A stretch of DNA of 64,000 nt from Streptomyces erythrochromogenes. Lineage in GTDB: Bacteria; Actinomycetota; Actinomycetes; Streptomycetales; Streptomycetaceae. A program made the position numbers and the translations under genes. Under the pieces are notes generated by a model that was given only the letters and a program-made list of their open reading frames with translations, ran no database searches and was not told the DNA's origin. The stretch is taken from assembly GCF_036170895.1 (NCBI RefSeq), contig NZ_CP108036.1:5697501-5761500 (forward strand). Direction: 5' to 3'. This document shows positions 32,970 to 40,774 of the stretch, in pieces; the first letter of the stretch is position 1; every line of letters begins with the position of its first letter.

Positions 32970-33827
32970 GTGCCCCGTCTCTCTGAAGTCATCGCCGCGC
33001 TGGACGCTCTCTGGCCCCCCTCGCGGGCCGAGCAGTGGGACGCGGTCGGAACCGTATGTGGCGACCCCGATGCCGAGGTCACCCGGGTCCTGTTCGCGGT
33101 GGACCCCGTCCAGGAGATCGCCGACGAAGCCGTGGACCTGGGTGCCGACCTGATCGTCACCCACCACCCCCTCTACCTGCGGGGTACCACCACGGTAGAG
33201 GCCGGCACCTTCAAGGGCCGCGTCGTCCACACGCTGATCAAGAACGACATCGCGCTGCACGTCGCCCACACCAACGCCGACACCGCCGACCCGGGCGTCT
33301 CCGACGCCCTCGCCGGCGCCCTGGACCTGCGGATCACCGGTCCGCTCGTGCCGGACCCGAGCGACCCGGCCGGCCGCCGCGGCCTCGGCCGGATCTGCGA
33401 GCTGGACCGTCCCGAGACCCTGCGCGAGTTCGCCGCCCGCTGCGCGGCCTGGCTGCCGCCGACCGCCCAGGGCATCCGAGTCGCCGGCGACCCGGACGCC
33501 ATGATCCAGCGCGTCGCCGTCAGCGGCGGCTCCGGCGACAGCCTCTTCGCCGAGGTCCGCGCCGCGGGCGTGGACGCTTTCGTGACCGCCGACCTGCGTC
33601 ACCACCCGGTGTCCGAGGCCCGCGAGCAGAGCCCGCTCGCCCTCGTCGACGCGGCCCACTGGGCCACCGAGTGGCCCTGGTGCGAGCAGGCAGCCGCGCA
33701 GCTCGACGCGATCTCCGAGCGCCACGGCTGGGGTTTGCGCACCCACGTCTCGCGCACGGTCACCGACCCGTGGACGGCGCACGCGCCGTCCGTACCCTCC
33801 CCTTCTATCTCTGGAGCCCCCAACTGA
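32970..33827 (+). CDS. NIF3-family dinuclear metal-centre protein
   Basis: 285 residues. GTG at 32970, with TAGCCT six bases upstream and no Shine-Dalgarno sequence, so possibly leaderless. NIF3 metal-binding motifs are present: DLIVTHHPLYLRG, LHVAHTNADTADPGVSDALA, VAVSGGSGDSL, and DLRHHPVSEAREQ with the C-terminal His. The family is hexameric and binds two metals. It is annotated as GTP cyclohydrolase 1 type 2 in some species, although the biological substrate is unresolved. Its stop codon overlaps the next start (CTGA), so it is coupled to the zinc-ribbon and RNase H genes. Confidence 0.88.
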   Translation: MPRLSEVIAALDALWPPSRAEQWDAVGTVCGDPDAEVTRVLFAVDPVQEIADEAVDLGADLIVTHHPLYLRGTTTVEAGTFKGRVVHTLIKNDIALHVAHTNADTADPGVSDALAGALDLRITGPLVPDPSDPAGRRGLGRICELDRPETLREFAARCAAWLPPTAQGIRVAGDPDAMIQRVAVSGGSGDSLFAEVRAAGVDAFVTADLRHHPVSEAREQSPLALVDAAHWATEWPWCEQAAAQLDAISERHGWGLRTHVSRTVTDPWTAHAPSVPSPSISGAPN

Positions 33828-34567
33828 ACGCCGAGCCCGCCGACCAGATCCGACTTCTCGATGTCCAGGCACTGGACGTCCGGCTGTCTCAGCTCGCCCA
33901 CAAGCGCAAGTCGCTGCCCGAGCACGCCGAGCTCGACACGCTCACCAAGGACCTGACGCAGCAGCGCGACCTGCTGGTCGCCGCCCAGACCCAGGCGAGC
34001 GACACCGCGCGCGAGCAGACCAAGGCGGAGCAGGACGTCGACCAGGTGCGCCAGCGTGCGGTCCGCGACCAGCAGCGGCTGGACTCCGGCGTGGGCATCT
34101 CGGCCCGGGACCTGGCGAACCTGCAGAGCGAGGTCGTCTCCCTCGCCAAGCGCCAGGGCGACCTGGAGGACGTGGTCCTGGAGGTCATGGAGCGCCTGGA
34201 GGCCGCGCAGGAGCGCGTCACCGAGCTCACCGAGCGGGTCTCCGCCCTGGAGACCAAGGTGGCCGACGCCACCACCCGTCGTGACGCGGCCACCGCCGAG
34301 ATCGACGCCGAGGTCGCCAAGGCCACCAAGGACCGCGAGGTGATCGTCACCTCCATGCCGGCCGACCTGATGGCCCTGTACGAGAAGATCCGCGTCAAGC
34401 AGGGCGGGGTGGGCGCCGCGCGCCTCTACCAGCGCCGCTGCGAGGGCTGCCGGCTGGAGCTCGACATGGCCGAGGTCAACGAGATCAAGGCCGCGGCCCG
34501 CGACCAGGTCGTCCGTCACGAGAACTGCGGCCGCATCCTGGTCCGTACGGCCGACTCGGGCATCTGA
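33824..34567 (+). CDS. C4-type zinc-ribbon coiled-coil protein (zf-RING_7), CTG start
   Basis: 247 residues. The only start near the beginning of homology is a CTG at 33824-33826, seven bases after GGAG (33813-33816). It overlaps the NIF3 stop as CTGA, a version of the usual ATGA coupling. No ATG, GTG or TTG is available nearby. The first 190 residues form a long coiled coil (LDVRLSQLAHKRKSLPEHAE, then repeated heptads), and the end carries four Cys: YQRRCEGCRLELDM and RHENCGRILV (the last cluster has one Cys, so the zinc site uses CEGC and possibly His). Related proteins are found next to RNase H genes in actinobacteria; function unknown. Confidence 0.8.
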   Translation: MNAEPADQIRLLDVQALDVRLSQLAHKRKSLPEHAELDTLTKDLTQQRDLLVAAQTQASDTAREQTKAEQDVDQVRQRAVRDQQRLDSGVGISARDLANLQSEVVSLAKRQGDLEDVVLEVMERLEAAQERVTELTERVSALETKVADATTRRDAATAEIDAEVAKATKDREVIVTSMPADLMALYEKIRVKQGGVGAARLYQRRCEGCRLELDMAEVNEIKAAARDQVVRHENCGRILVRTADSGI

Positions 34568-35955
34568 TGCCGCGTTTTGTCGTCGAGGCGGACGGCGGGT
34601 CCCGGGGCAACCCGGGGCCGGCCGGCTACGGCGCCGTCGTCCTCGACCCGGCCTCGGGCGAGACGCTGGCCGAGCGCGCCGAGTTCATCGGCGTCGCGAC
34701 GAACAACGTGGCGGAGTACAAGGGCCTGATCGCCGGGCTCACGGCGGCCCGTGACCTCGCGTCGGACGCCGAGGTCCTGGTCCGGATGGACTCCAAGCTC
34801 GTCGTCGAGCAGATGTCGGGCCGCTGGAAGATCAAGCACCCGGACATGAAGCCGCTCGCGGCCGAGGCCGCGCGGATCCTGCCGCGCGCGCAGGTGACGT
34901 ACGAGTGGATCCCGCGCGAGCGCAACAAGCACGCGGACCGGCTCGCCAACGAGGCGATGGACGCGGGCAAGCGCGGCGAACAGTGGGAGCCGTCGGCCTC
35001 CTCGGCCGCCCTCGACGCCTCCGCCGCCCGGTCCCTGTCCACCCCGCCGCCGTCCGGCCCGCCGGGGGACGCCGCGGCGGGCGCCGCGGCGGCGCGGGCG
35101 GCCCTGGCCGCCTCCCGGTCCGGCCCGGACACCGCGGCCACCGCTCCGGCGTCAGCCCGTACGTCGGCCACCGCGTCGGCGCTCGCGGAGGCAGCGGCCG
35201 ACACCCTTTGGGCGGAGCCCGGCTCCGGTACGGGCGGATCGATCCCGTCGGCGGCACCGGCGCCCGGCCGGGCCGCCCACGCAGCGACGGCGACCGCCCC
35301 CGCGGCGGGTCAGGGCTGGGGTCCCGACATGGGCGCGCCGGCCACCTTCGTGCTGCTGCGCCACGGCGAGACCGCGCTCACCCCGCAGAAGCGGTTCTCC
35401 GGAAGCGGGGGGAGCGACCCCGAGCTGTCGCCGGCCGGCCGCCGCCAGGCGGCGGCCGTCGCGGAGGCGCTCGCCGCCCGCGGCACCGTCCAGACGGTCA
35501 TCAGCTCCCCGCTGCTCCGCTGCCGCGAGACCGCCCGGGCCGTCGCCGACCGCCTCGGCCTCGACGTGACCGTCGAACAGGGCCTGCGCGAGGTGGACTT
35601 CGGTGCCTGGGAGGGCCTGACCTTCGCCGAGGTGCAGGAGCGCTTCCCGGACGACCTCCAGGCCTGGCTGGACTCCCCGAAGGCCGCCCCCACCGGCGGC
35701 GGGGAGAGCTTCGCGGCCGCCACCCGCCGGATCTCGGCCACCCGTGACCGGCTGCTGGCCGCGCACGCGGGCCGCACCGTCCTGCTGGTCACCCACGTGA
35801 CCCCGGTCAAGATCCTGGTCCGCCTCGCCCTCGGGGCCCCGCCGGAATCGCTGTTCCGGATGGAGCTCTCGGCGGCTTCCCTCTCGGCGGTGGCCTACTA
35901 CGCGGACGGGAACGCCTCGGTCCGCCTCCTGAACGACACCGCGCACCTGCGGTAG
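34567..35955 (+). CDS. Bifunctional RNase H / acid phosphatase (CobC-like)
   Basis: 462 residues. The ATG overlaps the previous stop (TGATG). Residues 1-135 are a type I RNase H with acidic catalytic residues in VEADGGSRGNPGPAGYGAVV, AEYKGLIAGL, VRMDSKLVVEQM and HADRLANEAMD. A low-complexity Ala/Pro/Ser linker of about 110 residues follows. Residues 258-462 are a histidine phosphatase with LLRHGETALTPQ, SSPLLRCRETARAV, VDFGAWEG and VTHVTPVK. This is the arrangement of S. coelicolor SCO2299, shown in a published study to have both activities. It degrades RNA in RNA/DNA hybrids; the phosphatase substrate may be a cobalamin intermediate. The linker is unusually long and Ala-rich. Confidence 0.92.
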   Translation: MPRFVVEADGGSRGNPGPAGYGAVVLDPASGETLAERAEFIGVATNNVAEYKGLIAGLTAARDLASDAEVLVRMDSKLVVEQMSGRWKIKHPDMKPLAAEAARILPRAQVTYEWIPRERNKHADRLANEAMDAGKRGEQWEPSASSAALDASAARSLSTPPPSGPPGDAAAGAAAARAALAASRSGPDTAATAPASARTSATASALAEAAADTLWAEPGSGTGGSIPSAAPAPGRAAHAATATAPAAGQGWGPDMGAPATFVLLRHGETALTPQKRFSGSGGSDPELSPAGRRQAAAVAEALAARGTVQTVISSPLLRCRETARAVADRLGLDVTVEQGLREVDFGAWEGLTFAEVQERFPDDLQAWLDSPKAAPTGGGESFAAATRRISATRDRLLAAHAGRTVLLVTHVTPVKILVRLALGAPPESLFRMELSAASLSAVAYYADGNASVRLLNDTAHLR

Positions 35956-35970
35956 GGCCGAGCAGGTTTC

Positions 35971-36170
35971 GGGCCGGTCCGTGGCGTCGCCAGTGCGGGC
36001 GGTTTCATTCCCGGTGGGGGCGGGTCGCGGTGCCGTTCCCCTCGCCGGGGCCACGCGGGTTCCGGGCGGGTCCGTGGCGTCGCCAGTACGGGCGGTTTCA
36101 TTCCCCGTGCGGGCGGGTCGCGGTGCCGCCGAGGGGTATCTCCTCGGCTCGGCGCGTGCGGGCATGTCTC
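35971..36170. repeat. Two 93-bp direct repeats, left arm of an inverted minisatellite
   Basis: Two units offset by 93 bp share long stretches such as GTGGCGTCGCCAGT (35981 and 36074). Their ends (near 36119-36160) match the 95-bp family at 36345-36800 in reverse complement: the segment TATCTCCTCGGCTCGGCGCG corresponds to the complement of the right-hand unit. Noncoding. Confidence 0.75.
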
Positions 36171-36191
36171 GGCTGTACCCGGTGGTCGCGC

Positions 36192-36307
36192 CTCGTCCTG
36201 CGGGGACACCCCTCACCGTCCCCGCTCCAGCAGTACGAGCCCGGTTCCGCAAGCACCGAAGCCGTGGCGTGGGGTGGGGACACGGCGGAGTGTCCCCGCA
36301 GGACGAG
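36192..36307. repeat. 18-bp perfect inverted repeat at the centre of the minisatellite
   Basis: CTCGTCCTGCGGGGACAC (36192-36209) and its exact reverse complement at 36290-36307, 80 bp apart. It divides the two opposed repeat arrays, so the whole block from 35971 to 36800 has a partly palindromic layout. Confidence 0.85.
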
Positions 36308-36344
36308 CGCGCAACCCAGGCCGCCTCGCCGAGACGCAGCCGCA

Positions 36345-36800
36345 CGCGCCGAGCCGAGGAGACACTCCGGCGGGGCACCGCCCCACACCACACGATCCCG
36401 CCCCGCGTAAACCCGCAACCCCGGCGGGAGCCCAGCGGCACGCGCCGAGCCGAGGAGACACTCCGCCGGGGCACCGCCCCACACCACACGATCCCGCCCC
36501 GCGTAAACCGGCAACCCCGGCGGGAGCCGAGCGGCACGGGTCGAGCCGAGGAGACACTTCGGCGGGGCACCGCCCCACCCGTACGGTCCCGTTCCGCGGA
36601 AACCCGCTACCCCGGCGGGAGCCGAGCGGCACGGGTCGAGCCGAGGAGACACTTCGGCGGGGCACCGCCCCACCCGTACGGTCCCGTTCCGCGGAAACCC
36701 GCTACCCCGGCGGGAGCCGAGCCGCACGGGCCGGGTCGAGGAGACGCTCCGGCGGGGCGCCGCCCCACGCGTACGGGCCCGCTCCGCGGAAACCCGGATA
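36345..36800. repeat. Five tandem 95-96-bp repeats between the RNase H gene and rnpB
   Basis: Units start at about 36351, 36447, 36543, 36638 and 36733. Each opens with a (G)CCGAGGAGAC-type motif, contains GGGGCACCGCCCC (a small hairpin), and has a CGCGGAAACCCG or CGCGTAAACCCG motif and CCCCGGCGGGAG. Units 3 and 4 are almost identical and unit 5 is the most diverged. Unit length is constant to one base. ORFs crossing it run in several frames, so I regard it as noncoding. Confidence 0.88.
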
Positions 36801-36803
36801 CCG

Positions 36804-36843
36804 CCGAGCAAACACCCCGGACCGGGGAGAGGGAACCGCTCGG
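36804..36843 (-). terminator. Likely terminator of rnpB
   Basis: On the minus strand an outer stem CCGAGC/GCTCGG (36838-36843 with 36804-36809) encloses an inner CCCCGG/CCGGGG stem (36815-36827), with a TGTTT run in the 3' arm. It lies about 20 bp past the RNase P RNA 3' end. Confidence 0.5.
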
Positions 36844-36861
36844 CCCCCGAACGGGAGTGGA

Positions 36862-37277
36862 AGCGGCAGACGAGCCGGCCTGTACGCCGGGTTCTGTCGC
36901 CCGGTGACCTCGCGGTCGCCGGGGAGACGGCCATCCATCTAGGACCGGCGTTGCCGCCGGCCTCGTGCGGTCTACCCGCGAACTCGGGCGGGCAGCCCTC
37001 AAGCGTTCGCGCAGACCCGTCCGGGGACGGATCCTCTTGACCTTGCTCCGGGTGGGGTTTACCTAGCCGCCTGGGTCACCCCAGGCGCTGGTGGTCTCTT
37101 ACACCACCGTTTCACCCTTACCGAGGGCCGAAGCCCCCGGCGGTCTGTTTTCTGTGGCACTGTCCCGCGGGTCACCCCGGGTGGGCGTTACCCACCACCC
37201 TGCCCTGTGGAGCCCGGACGTTCCTCGGCGGGATCCGAGGATCCCGACGCGGCCGCCCGGCCGACTCGTCTGCCGTG
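36862..37277 (-). ncRNA. rnpB: RNase P RNA (type A), minus strand
   Basis: The minus strand carries the universally conserved cores of bacterial RNase P RNA: GAGGAACGTCCGGGCTCC near the 5' end, ACAGAAAACAGACCGCC in the middle, GGTAAGGGTGAAACGGTGG, and GGCGTACAGGCCGG near the 3' end. The P1 helix is formed by 37260-37275 and 36864-36879 (one mismatch). The length of about 416 nt and the GC-rich helices are normal for actinobacterial type A RNA. It is the catalytic RNA that cuts the 5' leader from tRNA precursors. It is flanked by repeats downstream and a divergent MerR gene upstream. End points are approximate. Confidence 0.95.
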
Positions 37278-37308
37278 GCGACCATGTTACCGGCTGTGCC
37301 GCCGCCGC

Positions 37309-37339
37309 TTGACCTTGCCGCAACGGCAGGGTTTCTACT
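37309..37339 (+). promoter_or_regulatory. MerR-type promoter with 19-bp spacer and dyad
   Basis: -35 TTGACC (37309-37314) and -10 TCTACT (37334-37339) are separated by 19 bp, the long spacing that MerR activators correct. The spacer contains the dyad ACCTTGCCG-CAA-CGGCAGGGT (37312-37332, one mismatch). The -10 ends seven bases before the ATG, so the transcript may be leaderless. Confidence 0.7.
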
Positions 37340-37346
37340 GGGGGGC

Positions 37347-38081
37347 ATGCGGATCGGAGAGATCGCCGCGGTCGTCGGGGTCACCACCCGGGCGATCCGG
37401 CACTACCACCATGTCGGGCTGCTCCCGGAACCGGAGCGGCGTCCCAACGGATACCGGGCCTACACCGTCCGGGACGCCGTCCTGCTGGCCCGCGTACGGC
37501 GGCTCACCGAGCTCGGGCTCAGCCTCGACGAGGTGCGCGACGTCCTCGCGGACGACGCCGGGCGCGATCTGGCCGACGTACTGGAGGAGCTCGACGCCGA
37601 CCTCGCCCGGCAGGAGGCGGAGATCAAGGAGCGGCGGCGACGGCTCGCCGTGCTCCTGGCCGCGGAGCCGGGGGAGGGCGAGCCGATCTCGCCCGCGCTC
37701 GCCGAGCTCCTGGCGAAGGCGCCGCGCACCACCTCGCCGGCCGCGGCGAAGGACCGCGAACACCTGACGCTCCTCGACGCCACGGGCGTCGGCGGCGAGG
37801 AGGTCTACGCCGCACTCGGGCCGCTGGCCGCCGACCCCGGAACGCTCGCCCTGTACGAGCGCCTGGACGAACTCGCCGACGCCCCCGCGGACGACCCGCG
37901 GATCCCGGGCCTGGCGGCCGAGCTGGTGGCGGCGGTCCCCGACGAGGTGTTCGCCGCGATCCCCCGGGACGGGGCGGTGGTGACCGGGTTCAAGGAGGCG
38001 CTGCTCGCCGAGTACGCCCCCGCACAGGCGGAGGTCGTCCGCCGCGTCATGGAGGCATTCATCGAGAGGGGACGGGGATGA
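37347..38081 (+). CDS. MerR-family transcriptional regulator
   Basis: 244 residues from the ATG at 37347. The N-terminal winged HTH is RIGEIAAVVGVTTRAIRHYHHVGLLPEPER, with PNGYRAYTVRDAVLLARVRRL and LGLSLDEVRDVLADDAG next, then a coiled-coil dimerisation helix (LDADLARQEAEIKERRRRL). The effector domain of about 130 residues is Ala/Leu/Glu-rich with no Cys, so it is unlikely to bind a metal in the MerR way. The overlap with the membrane protein gene (ATGA) makes that gene the probable target or partner. The promoter with 19-bp spacer and dyad directly upstream points to autoregulation. Confidence 0.88.
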   Translation: MRIGEIAAVVGVTTRAIRHYHHVGLLPEPERRPNGYRAYTVRDAVLLARVRRLTELGLSLDEVRDVLADDAGRDLADVLEELDADLARQEAEIKERRRRLAVLLAAEPGEGEPISPALAELLAKAPRTTSPAAAKDREHLTLLDATGVGGEEVYAALGPLAADPGTLALYERLDELADAPADDPRIPGLAAELVAAVPDEVFAAIPRDGAVVTGFKEALLAEYAPAQAEVVRRVMEAFIERGRG

Positions 38082-38908
38082 CACGCGCGGTACGGGCGGC
38101 CCGGATCGCGGTGGCCGCGGTCCTGCCGGCGGAGCTGGCGCTCGTGGTGTGCGTGGCGGCCGGGGTACGACTGCCCGCACCGGCCCTGGCCGCCGCCGAG
38201 GCCGCGGTGTTCGGGGTGCTCCTGCTGGAGACGTGGGTGCTGCACCGGCTGTACGCCGCCGCCCGCGCAGCCGGCGAGGAACCCCGGGCAGCCCTGCGGA
38301 CCGCGGTCCGCACCGTGGTCCCGGTCCAGGTCCGGCGGCTGCTGCGGCACGAGCTGCACGCCGGCGCCTCCCTCGGCTGGTGGGTCCTGCGCCGCAAGCA
38401 CGGGGTGCGCCCCGGGGACCTCGCCGCCGCGTACACCGGACCGCAGACGGCCATGATGTACGGGATGGTCTTCGTGTCGGTGGTCGAGACCGTCGCACTG
38501 GCCCTCCTCATCCCCTGGCCGGCCGTCCACCGGGTGGTGCTCGTGCTGGACGTGTACGGGATCCTGCTGGTGATCGCCCTGCACGCCGCCTGCGTCACCC
38601 GGCCGCACGTGGTCGGCGCCGACGGCACGCTGCGGATCCGCTACGGCGCCCTCTTCGACCTCGCCGTCCCGCCGGACGCGGTGGCCCCCGTACGGGTGGA
38701 GCGCCGCTATCCCGAAGGGCGGCTGGTCACGCTCTCCCAGGACGGGGTGCTCGACCTCATCGTCGGCAGCCAGACCACGGTGACCCTGGAGCTGAACCGC
38801 CCGCTCACCTTCACCCGCCCGCTCGGCACCCGCGCGTCGGCCCGCACCATCCGCTTCCACGCCGACGACCCCCGCACGCTGGTCTCGGCCCTGCGCCAGC
38901 CGGTGTAG
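38078..38908 (+). CDS. Membrane protein, about four TM segments, function unknown
   Basis: 276 residues, ATGA overlap with the merR gene. Hydrophobic segments are at about 8-30 (RIAVAAVLPAELALVVCVAA), 38-55, 130-150 (MMYGMVFVSVVETVALALLI) and 155-180 (VHRVVLVLDVYGILLVIALH). The C-terminal 80 residues are soluble and beta-rich (GTLRIRYGALFDLAVP, LIVGSQTTVTLELNRPL, RTIRFHADDPRTLVSAL). No transporter motif. The pairing with a MerR regulator suggests a stress or drug response, but nothing in the sequence proves this. Confidence 0.65.
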   Translation: MTRAVRAARIAVAAVLPAELALVVCVAAGVRLPAPALAAAEAAVFGVLLLETWVLHRLYAAARAAGEEPRAALRTAVRTVVPVQVRRLLRHELHAGASLGWWVLRRKHGVRPGDLAAAYTGPQTAMMYGMVFVSVVETVALALLIPWPAVHRVVLVLDVYGILLVIALHAACVTRPHVVGADGTLRIRYGALFDLAVPPDAVAPVRVERRYPEGRLVTLSQDGVLDLIVGSQTTVTLELNRPLTFTRPLGTRASARTIRFHADDPRTLVSALRQPV

Positions 38909-38996
38909 GCGGGAGGGGCCGGGCGGGGCGAGCGGGCGTCTACCCTGGCCGGGGGGCCGCATCCCCTGCGACGTGTCGTACTGAAGGAGAACCACC

Positions 38997-39800
38997 GTGC
39001 TCGTGCTGCTGCCGCCCTCGGAGGGAAAGGCCGCCGGCGGCTCCGGCGCACCGCTGGAGCCGCAGGAGCTGTCGCTGCCGGGCCTGGCGCAGGCCCGGGC
39101 GGCGGTGCTGGAGGAACTGCTCGACCTGTGCACGGGCGACGAGCTGAAGGCCCGTGAGGTACTGGGCCTGAGCGAGGGCCTGCGGGGCGAGGTCGCGAAG
39201 AACGCGGAGCTGCGCTCGGCGGCGGCCCTCCCGGCGGGGGAGATCTACACCGGTGTGCTCTACGACGCGCTGGGCCTGGCAGACCTGCCGGCGCCGGCGC
39301 GGGCGACCGCCGAGGACGCGCTGCTCGTCTTCTCGGGGCTGTGGGGCGCGGTGCGCGTCACCGACCGCATCCCGTCGTACCGCTGCTCGATGGGCGTGAA
39401 GCTGCCGGGGCTGGGTGCGCTCGGTGCGTACTGGCGAGCCCCGATGGCCGAGGTGCTGCCCGCGGCCGCCGGGGACGGGCTCGTACTGGACCTTCGTTCG
39501 GCGGCGTACGCGACCGCGTGGAAGCCCAAGGGCGAGGTCGCGGGCCGGACCGCGACCGTGCGGGTGCTGCACTCGCAGATGGTCGACGGCGTGGAGAAGC
39601 GCTCCGTGGTGAGCCACTTCAACAAGGCGACGAAGGGCCGGCTGGTCCGGGACCTGCTCGTGGCCGGCGCCGTGCCCGGCTCCCCCGCGGAACTGGTGAC
39701 GGCCCTGCGGGACCTGGGCTACGTCGTCGAGGCGGAAGCCCCCGCGAAGGCGGGCCGGGCCTGGTCCCTCGACGTGGTCGTGACGCAGATCCACCACTGA
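38997..39800 (+). CDS. yaaA: YaaA-family protein (peroxide stress / DUF328)
   Basis: 267 residues from the GTG at 38997 with AAGGAGA upstream. It starts LVLLPPSEGKAAGG, the family start signature, and includes EIYTGVLYDALGL, VFSGLWGAVRVTDRIPSYR, VLDLRSAAYATAWKPKG and SHFNKATKGRLVRDLL. These match UPF0246/YaaA. In Escherichia coli YaaA lowers free intracellular iron during peroxide stress and binds DNA; the biochemical activity is not fully settled. It is transcribed alone. Its presence some 8 kb from the iron-uptake genes may be coincidence. Confidence 0.88.
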   Translation: MLVLLPPSEGKAAGGSGAPLEPQELSLPGLAQARAAVLEELLDLCTGDELKAREVLGLSEGLRGEVAKNAELRSAAALPAGEIYTGVLYDALGLADLPAPARATAEDALLVFSGLWGAVRVTDRIPSYRCSMGVKLPGLGALGAYWRAPMAEVLPAAAGDGLVLDLRSAAYATAWKPKGEVAGRTATVRVLHSQMVDGVEKRSVVSHFNKATKGRLVRDLLVAGAVPGSPAELVTALRDLGYVVEAEAPAKAGRAWSLDVVVTQIHH

Positions 39801-39854
39801 CGCGCCGCGCCGCGGCCGGGGGCACCGCCCCCGGCGCTCCCACGTCACAGCGTC

Positions 39855-40604
39855 TCAGCGGCCGAGCGGCCAGGCCACCGTCGCCGGGGTGCGGTCGGAG
39901 GTGTCGGCGTACGCGGCGCAGGCGTCCGTCAGGGTTTCCAGGAGGGTGAGCGGGTCCGGGAGGGGGTGCTCCATGCCGCGGATCCAGGTCACCGCCTGGT
40001 CACCGGGGAGGGCCGCCGGCGGGACCAGGACGTAGCTGCCGCGGCAGTGCCAGCGCAGGCCCGGGTGTTCGTCCATGGTCTCGGGGTGGCAGTCCAGCGC
40101 GCACGGCCACCACTCGTCCTCGTCCTCGGGGGTGCCGCGGGTGGCGGTGAAGAAGAGCATCCGGGCCTGGTCGCCGGTGCCGCCCGATTCGGCGACGGGG
40201 CCGACCTTGATGTCGGCCTCCAGGAGCCGCGTCAGGGCGGCGGCGCCGGCTTCCAACGGGACGTCGAGTACGTCGTGGACCATGCCGGTCGCGGTGATGA
40301 AGTTGGCCTGGGGCTGGTTGCGCGCCCACCGCTCGATCTGTGCGCGGTCGGTGGTCGACTGGGTCTGCCAGGCGAAGGAGACGGGATGTCGTGCGGGGGT
40401 CGGACAGCCGATGCGGTCGCACGAACATCGATAGCCGGCGGGATGGGCGGCGGGGGCGAGGGGGAGACCGGCGGCCGCGACGGCCAGGAGGAGCGCCTCG
40501 CGCTCGCGTGCGGGGTCCTCGGCGGTGGGCTTCTGCCGCCGGCGCAGCCACTGGGAGATCCTGCTCTGCTCGCCGCGTTTGACGCGGCCGGACTCAGACC
40601 CCAT
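39855..40604 (-). CDS. Bifunctional primase/polymerase (Prim-Pol) N-terminal-like protein
   Basis: 249 residues. The start is ISQWLRRRQKPTAEDPARER followed by AGLPLAPAAHPAGYRCSCDRIGCPTPARHPV, a Cys-rich motif of Streptomyces Prim-Pol-like proteins. NFITATGMVHDVLDVPLEAG follows in the position of the acidic metal-binding motif. A normal AEP active site needs three carboxylates in a DXD...D/H arrangement, and here the putative site reads DVLDVP, so activity is uncertain. The remaining text (LRWHCRGSYVLVPPAALPGD) matches the end of the family. Such stand-alone genes occur widely in Streptomyces. It has no replication or mobile-element neighbour here. Confidence 0.65.
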   Translation of the reverse strand: MGSESGRVKRGEQSRISQWLRRRQKPTAEDPAREREALLLAVAAAGLPLAPAAHPAGYRCSCDRIGCPTPARHPVSFAWQTQSTTDRAQIERWARNQPQANFITATGMVHDVLDVPLEAGAAALTRLLEADIKVGPVAESGGTGDQARMLFFTATRGTPEDEDEWWPCALDCHPETMDEHPGLRWHCRGSYVLVPPAALPGDQAVTWIRGMEHPLPDPLTLLETLTDACAAYADTSDRTPATVAWPLGR

Positions 40605-40774
40605 CTATCCCCTCACCTCACCGTTGCCCCGGCAGACCTTCACATGGTCCCACCATCCTGCGCCCCGGGTGACCGCTCTGTGAGACCGGGGGGCCGGGGA
40701 TGGGTGACCATCAACCCCAACATACCCACAGAATCGGGGCAAACATTCCCGGGTGAACGCGGGTTGTCGGGCGG

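Noticed and set aside
36345..36800. CRISPR array
   Set aside because: The 95-bp units are contiguous with no spacers, the repeat is far too long, and no cas genes are present.
35981..36934. Several overlapping ORFs of 100-300 residues on both strands between the RNase H gene and rnpB
   Set aside because: They follow the 95-bp repeats and cross into the RNase P RNA; they are open because the repeats lack stops, and they show no protein family features or ribosome binding sites.
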